DNA from: Bacteroidales bacterium
GTDB taxonomy: Bacteria > Bacteroidota > Bacteroidia > Bacteroidales > Porphyromonadaceae
NCBI GenBank assembly: GCA_004555765.1
Contig: SFHG01000004.1
Coordinates: 1-64,000, forward strand
DNA: 64,000 bases
Direction of reading: 5' to 3'
Shown: positions 60,930 through 64,000 of the stretch, in pieces
How the letters are laid out: each line of letters starts with the position of its first letter
Numbering within the stretch: position 1 is the stretch's first letter
Position numbers and translations under genes: made by a program
The notes under the pieces: generated by a model
What the model was told of the DNA's origin: nothing
The model's input: only the letters and a program-made list of their open reading frames with translations
Databases searched by the model: none

Positions 60930-61223
60930 TCACTCGATTACGGAGAGAAGTGTCGGGAAGAAAGTCACCATCTCGGGGTAGACGGACATAATTTTGAGTA
61001 CATCAGGGTCCGTTGCCGGCTCAAACTCCGTCAGACGGGTGTCATCCTCATCAGAGATCTGCACGGCAAACCCCTGCATCTCCGGCAACGCCAGAAGGTG
61101 CACCTCCGAAAACCGGCTCCGCCATCCGGGCAGGAGGCGGTGCTTGAGGAAATACGCGACATCCCGAAGCGCCGAGCGCTCGCAGTGAAAGGTTACATTC
61201 AGTATGTGTCTGTCCGGTGTCAT
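60930..61223 (-). CDS. DUF4286-family small protein
   Basis: The 97-residue protein has the outline of DUF4286: an opening strand ILNVTFHC, a helix with FLKHRLLPGW, a middle strand around GFAVQIS, and a closing MVTFFPTLLSVIE, matching the family's final 'f.t.LevV'. DUF4286 is a small uncharacterised Bacteroidetes family. Its ATG overlaps the AI-2E-type transporter stop (ATGA), so they are cotranscribed. No function is known. Confidence 0.65.
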   Translation of the reverse strand: MTPDRHILNVTFHCERSALRDVAYFLKHRLLPGWRSRFSEVHLLALPEMQGFAVQISDEDDTRLTEFEPATDPDVLKIMSVYPEMVTFFPTLLSVIE

Positions 61224-62380
61224 GATTGTGTGCTTTGTTCTTTATTTTTCCGCCACAGTTTCGGGGGTGCCATTTTCCCCTCAAAAGGCTCATCAAGGGG
61301 TTTGTCCCCGATCACGTAGTCGACGTAGAGGTCATTGAGAATCATCGTGAGGGGAAGTGCGAAAATCAACCCCCAGAAGCCCCAGATAAAGCCCCATACA
61401 GAGAGGGCAAGCAGGATTGCGGCAGGGTGCATTCCCATCTCGCGTCCCATAATCGTCGGAGTGAGGTAAAAGTCTTGGAGCGCCTGGCACGCGCCCATGA
61501 TTGCAAAAGCGATAATGAGTAGTACCCACACACTTTGCCCGGTATCTGCCGACTGGAGCATACACAGGAGGATGATTGGCGGCACGCCCAAAATCTGCAT
61601 ATAGGGAATCAAATTCAGCAACCCCATCACAAGTCCCATCGTGATACCGAGCGGCATGCCCATCAACCAAAAACCGAGAGCAAGGATGGCTCCGCAGATA
61701 AGCGCGATAAGTCCTTGACCTCTGAAGTAACTATTGACGTAGACGTTGATGTCGTGTCCCACTCTCCCGACAAAAGGTTTCAGGCTGTGTGGCACCAGAG
61801 CCATCACACCCCGATTGAGCTTTTCGTACCCGATCATAATGAAGACGAGGTAAAGGACGAAAAGACCGAAGACCGTGGCATTGGAGAGCATAGAGAGTGT
61901 CCCCGTGAAGATGCTCCACCCCTGCTCGAGCGCAGACCGGATATACCCCATCAGCTCCTCAAACTTCACTTTGGACATCAGCGAGTCGAGATTGAGCGTC
62001 TCTTCGACCGAGGCACGGTACGGGTCGGGGACGAGGCTCAGGAGCAAATCCGGGGAGAGGTAAAAAGAGATGAGTTCCCATGCTTTTTTGCTCTCTTTCA
62101 CAACGGATGGGATCAAAAGCGCCACGACACCCGTGATCACACCTACAATAAGGACAAGTAAGACAGAGACGGAGAGACCTCGGTTACGGAGCCTGAGCTT
62201 GTCCTGAAAGAAGACCACTGCGGGCTCCAGAAGCGAGGCCGTAATCCATGCGATGATAAACGGGACAAGAATCGCCCAGATGTACTTCACCCCCCACAAA
62301 AAAACCAGAAGGATAAGGATGGCGAAGACGATACGGGCAATCCGGTCGGTATCGAACTCCTGTTTGAAGAATTTCGGCAT
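61220..62380 (-). CDS. AI-2E-type (PerM/TqsA) transporter family protein
   Basis: The 386-residue membrane protein has two N-terminal helices, a long extracytoplasmic or amphipathic region (about 90-160), and a C-terminal helical bundle with FRGQGLIALICGAILALGF, GLLNLIPYMQILG near 270 and the closing FWGLIFALPLTMIL. This is the AI-2E transporter superfamily, whose members include permeases and Na+/H+ antiporters. Substrate unknown. It is divergent from dacB with overlapping promoters. Confidence 0.87.
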   Translation of the reverse strand: MPKFFKQEFDTDRIARIVFAILILLVFLWGVKYIWAILVPFIIAWITASLLEPAVVFFQDKLRLRNRGLSVSVLLVLIVGVITGVVALLIPSVVKESKKAWELISFYLSPDLLLSLVPDPYRASVEETLNLDSLMSKVKFEELMGYIRSALEQGWSIFTGTLSMLSNATVFGLFVLYLVFIMIGYEKLNRGVMALVPHSLKPFVGRVGHDINVYVNSYFRGQGLIALICGAILALGFWLMGMPLGITMGLVMGLLNLIPYMQILGVPPIILLCMLQSADTGQSVWVLLIIAFAIMGACQALQDFYLTPTIMGREMGMHPAAILLALSVWGFIWGFWGLIFALPLTMILNDLYVDYVIGDKPLDEPFEGKMAPPKLWRKNKEQSTQS

Positions 62381-62400
62381 AAGAAGTTATTTTCTCTTTG

Positions 62401-62408
62401 TATCTTTG
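62401..62408 (+). promoter_or_regulatory. -7 box for dacB
   Basis: TATCTTTG matches TAnnTTTG, 28 nt before the dacB ATG. It faces an identical box on the other strand at 62428-62421 across a 12-nt spacer. Confidence 0.6.
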
Positions 62409-62420
62409 ATAGACGCATTC

Positions 62421-62428
62421 CAAAGATA
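62421..62428 (-). promoter_or_regulatory. -7 box for the AI-2E-type transporter and DUF4286
   Basis: TATCTTTG on the minus strand, 41 nt before the transporter ATG at 62380. It is the inverted copy of the dacB box. Confidence 0.55.
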
Positions 62429-62435
62429 CCAAATA

Positions 62436-63866
62436 ATGAAATCCTATACCTCCCTTTTAGTCCTTATGGGGCTGCTTGCGCTTGTCTCCCCGCTTGAGAC
62501 AAGCGCTCAATCCGTCAAAAACCCCTCCGAGCCCGAAGCCTTTCGCGAGGTATTCTGGGGGCTAAGCATCCGCGATGCCGAGACCGGAGAGGAGCTTGCG
62601 GGTCATAACGCCCACACGCTTATGACACCCGCCAGTACGATGAAACTCGTCTCCACCGGCACCGCGCTGTCGTCTCTCGGTGCCGCACACCGCATCAAGA
62701 CACAAATTTTTGCTTCCGGCGAAATAAAGGGGGGAACCCTCTTCGGCAACCTCTACATTCTTGGCGACGGGGATTTCTCCATCGGATCCCGCTACTTTTG
62801 GGACCAAGACCCGGAGCGTTTCTTCAACCGCGTGCGTTCCGACCTCAAGAATGCCGGCATCACACGCATACAGGGCGACATCCTCTCAGTCTCCGGAGCC
62901 GGGGACTTCCAGGCGGTCAGCCCGCGGTGGACGGCGTATGACATCAGCAATCACTACGCGGCAGGGTGCTTTTCCCTCAATCTCTTTGACAACGCCTACA
63001 CCGTCACCCTCTCCAGACACGGCAAGAGCCTCAGCGTAAAGCCAGAAATAAACGGGCTCAAGCTCAAAGCCGCCTACGGGTTTTCGGACAGCCGCTCCTC
63101 CGACTCGCTCTACATTTCGCCCTTTCCCGACGCGGACGGCGCGTACCTCATTACGGGCGTTTACCCCACGAAGGCCGCCACCCGTACAGTGAGGGGCGCG
63201 ATACCCGACCCGCCCGCCTATTTTGCTCAGCACCTCCTGGAGTGTCTCACGAGCGGGGGCATCGAGGTGACCGGCTCCTCCGGTAAAGCGACCGGTCTGC
63301 CGGAGGGGATCCCGATGGCACTCGTGACGTACGAGAGTCCTACCCTCTTCGACCTCGCCAAAATCACCAACACCTACTCCCACAACCTCTTCGCCGAAGG
63401 CTTCCTCAAGCTCCTCGGCAGAGGAAGGATGTCCCTGCCGGGGCATAATCTCACGCAGACCTCCCTCATGGCGCTCTACGACTTTTGGACACAGAGGGGG
63501 TTGGACACCAGAGAGCTTGAGATGCTCGACGGCAGCGGTCTCTCTCCAGAGAACCGTGTCACGCCCGCCTTTCTCACCGCCATGCTCGGCAAAATCTACC
63601 GTGAGGATCCGTCTCACACGTTTATGCAGGTGCTGCCCAGAGCCGGCAAAGACGGCACGCTCACCATCTTTCTCAAAAACACGCCTCTCGAAGGGAAAGC
63701 ACGACTCAAGAGCGGCACCATCCGCAACGTCGTCACCTACGCCGGCTACGTCACGCTCGGTGGCAAGACCTACACCGTGGCACTCTTCGTCAATAACTAC
63801 TACGGTACCGCTTCTTCCATAAGGAAGGGCATGGAGCGCATCCTGCTGGAAGCCTTTTCTCTCTAA
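62436..63866 (+). CDS. dacB: D-alanyl-D-alanine carboxypeptidase/endopeptidase (PBP4, S13 family)
   Basis: PBP4 trims and opens peptidoglycan cross-links in the periplasm. The 476-residue protein has a signal peptide ending near ETSAQS, the SxxK motif in TPASTMKLV near 65, the SxN motif in YSHNLF near 315 and the KTG equivalent as KSGT near 430. An inserted domain lies between SxxK and SxN, as in the S13 family. The ATG at 62436 was chosen from the signal peptide and the promoter box directly upstream. Confidence 0.94.
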   Translation: MKSYTSLLVLMGLLALVSPLETSAQSVKNPSEPEAFREVFWGLSIRDAETGEELAGHNAHTLMTPASTMKLVSTGTALSSLGAAHRIKTQIFASGEIKGGTLFGNLYILGDGDFSIGSRYFWDQDPERFFNRVRSDLKNAGITRIQGDILSVSGAGDFQAVSPRWTAYDISNHYAAGCFSLNLFDNAYTVTLSRHGKSLSVKPEINGLKLKAAYGFSDSRSSDSLYISPFPDADGAYLITGVYPTKAATRTVRGAIPDPPAYFAQHLLECLTSGGIEVTGSSGKATGLPEGIPMALVTYESPTLFDLAKITNTYSHNLFAEGFLKLLGRGRMSLPGHNLTQTSLMALYDFWTQRGLDTRELEMLDGSGLSPENRVTPAFLTAMLGKIYREDPSHTFMQVLPRAGKDGTLTIFLKNTPLEGKARLKSGTIRNVVTYAGYVTLGGKTYTVALFVNNYYGTASSIRKGMERILLEAFSL

Positions 63867-63910
63867 TGCAATGGGCAAAGCAGTGCAAGGGGTACGATGT
63901 CGTCTCATCC

Positions 63911-63995
63911 CGAGGTACGGGCACAGGCGTTATTCCCGGTCTGTACCTTTTCCCTCTTTTGATCCGTCCGGAAAAATAGTTTCGGTACGTACCAA
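63911..63995. repeat. 23-bp-period intergenic element Q
   Basis: Reverse cores GGTACGG 63914-63920, GGTCTGT 63938-63944, GATCCGT (degenerate) 63961-63967, GGTACGT 63984-63990 (in GGTACGTACC); spacing 24, 23, 23. It lies after dacB and reaches the right edge of the window. Confidence 0.75.
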
Positions 63996-64000
63996 ATCCG

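Overview
The window looks like a chromosome segment of a Bacteroidales bacterium, most likely Porphyromonas or a close relative, of fairly high GC. Evidence: a SusD/RagB-type protein at the left edge, the Bacteroidetes -7 promoter box TAnnTTTG upstream of many operons, an N-terminally short primary sigma factor (290 aa), families largely restricted to the phylum (DUF4199, DUF4296, DUF4286), and weak Shine-Dalgarno signals. The genus is an inference.

Layout. 1-940: end of a SusD-like gene. 1.3-21.9 kb: minus-strand housekeeping operons: DUF4199-glycosyltransferase-apbE-rpoN and gcvH-purE; kdsB-dnaG-ABC ATPase-ABC permease; mscS-M16 protease-aroC-PAS; topA-tsaB plus one unknown gene. 22.2-31.4 kb: a plus-strand cobalamin region: B12 riboswitch, TonB receptor, a strong terminator, then cobU, cobT, cobS, cobC, cobQ, cobD and cbiB. 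31.5-46.9 kb: minus-strand operons: RNA methyltransferase-sufS-two DUF151-like genes-rsmE-FHA; ileS-DksA/TraR-lspA-DUF4296; rpoD; clpP-clpX-L,D-transpeptidase. 47.2-57.7 kb: plus-strand gyrB, a glutamine-amidotransferase/dipeptidase fusion, leuS, yitT-like, rdgB, xseA, xseB. 57.9-62.4 kb: minus-strand asd, gpmA, polyprenyl synthase, AI-2E transporter and DUF4286. 62.4-63.9 kb: plus-strand dacB.

The cobalamin genes cover uptake and late assembly (amidation of the corrin side chains, aminopropanol arm, nucleotide loop). No corrin-ring enzymes are present, so the set fits salvage of an incomplete corrinoid, unless ring genes lie elsewhere.

The most unusual feature is a family of intergenic elements. 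Seventeen of the longer gaps each hold four (sometimes five) near-palindromic 10-12 bp words. The cores are of the type [AC]C[AG][GT][AG]CC, or its reverse complement, and repeat with a period of 23 bp. The words vary among a small vocabulary (ACAGACC, ACGTACC, CCGTACC, ACGGACC, ACGGGCC, ACAGGCC) while the spacing is kept. They occur at convergent, tandem and divergent gaps, inside the cob cluster, and next to the gyrB and clpP promoters. I do not recognise them as a described element. No tRNA, rRNA, CRISPR array, IS element or phage was seen.
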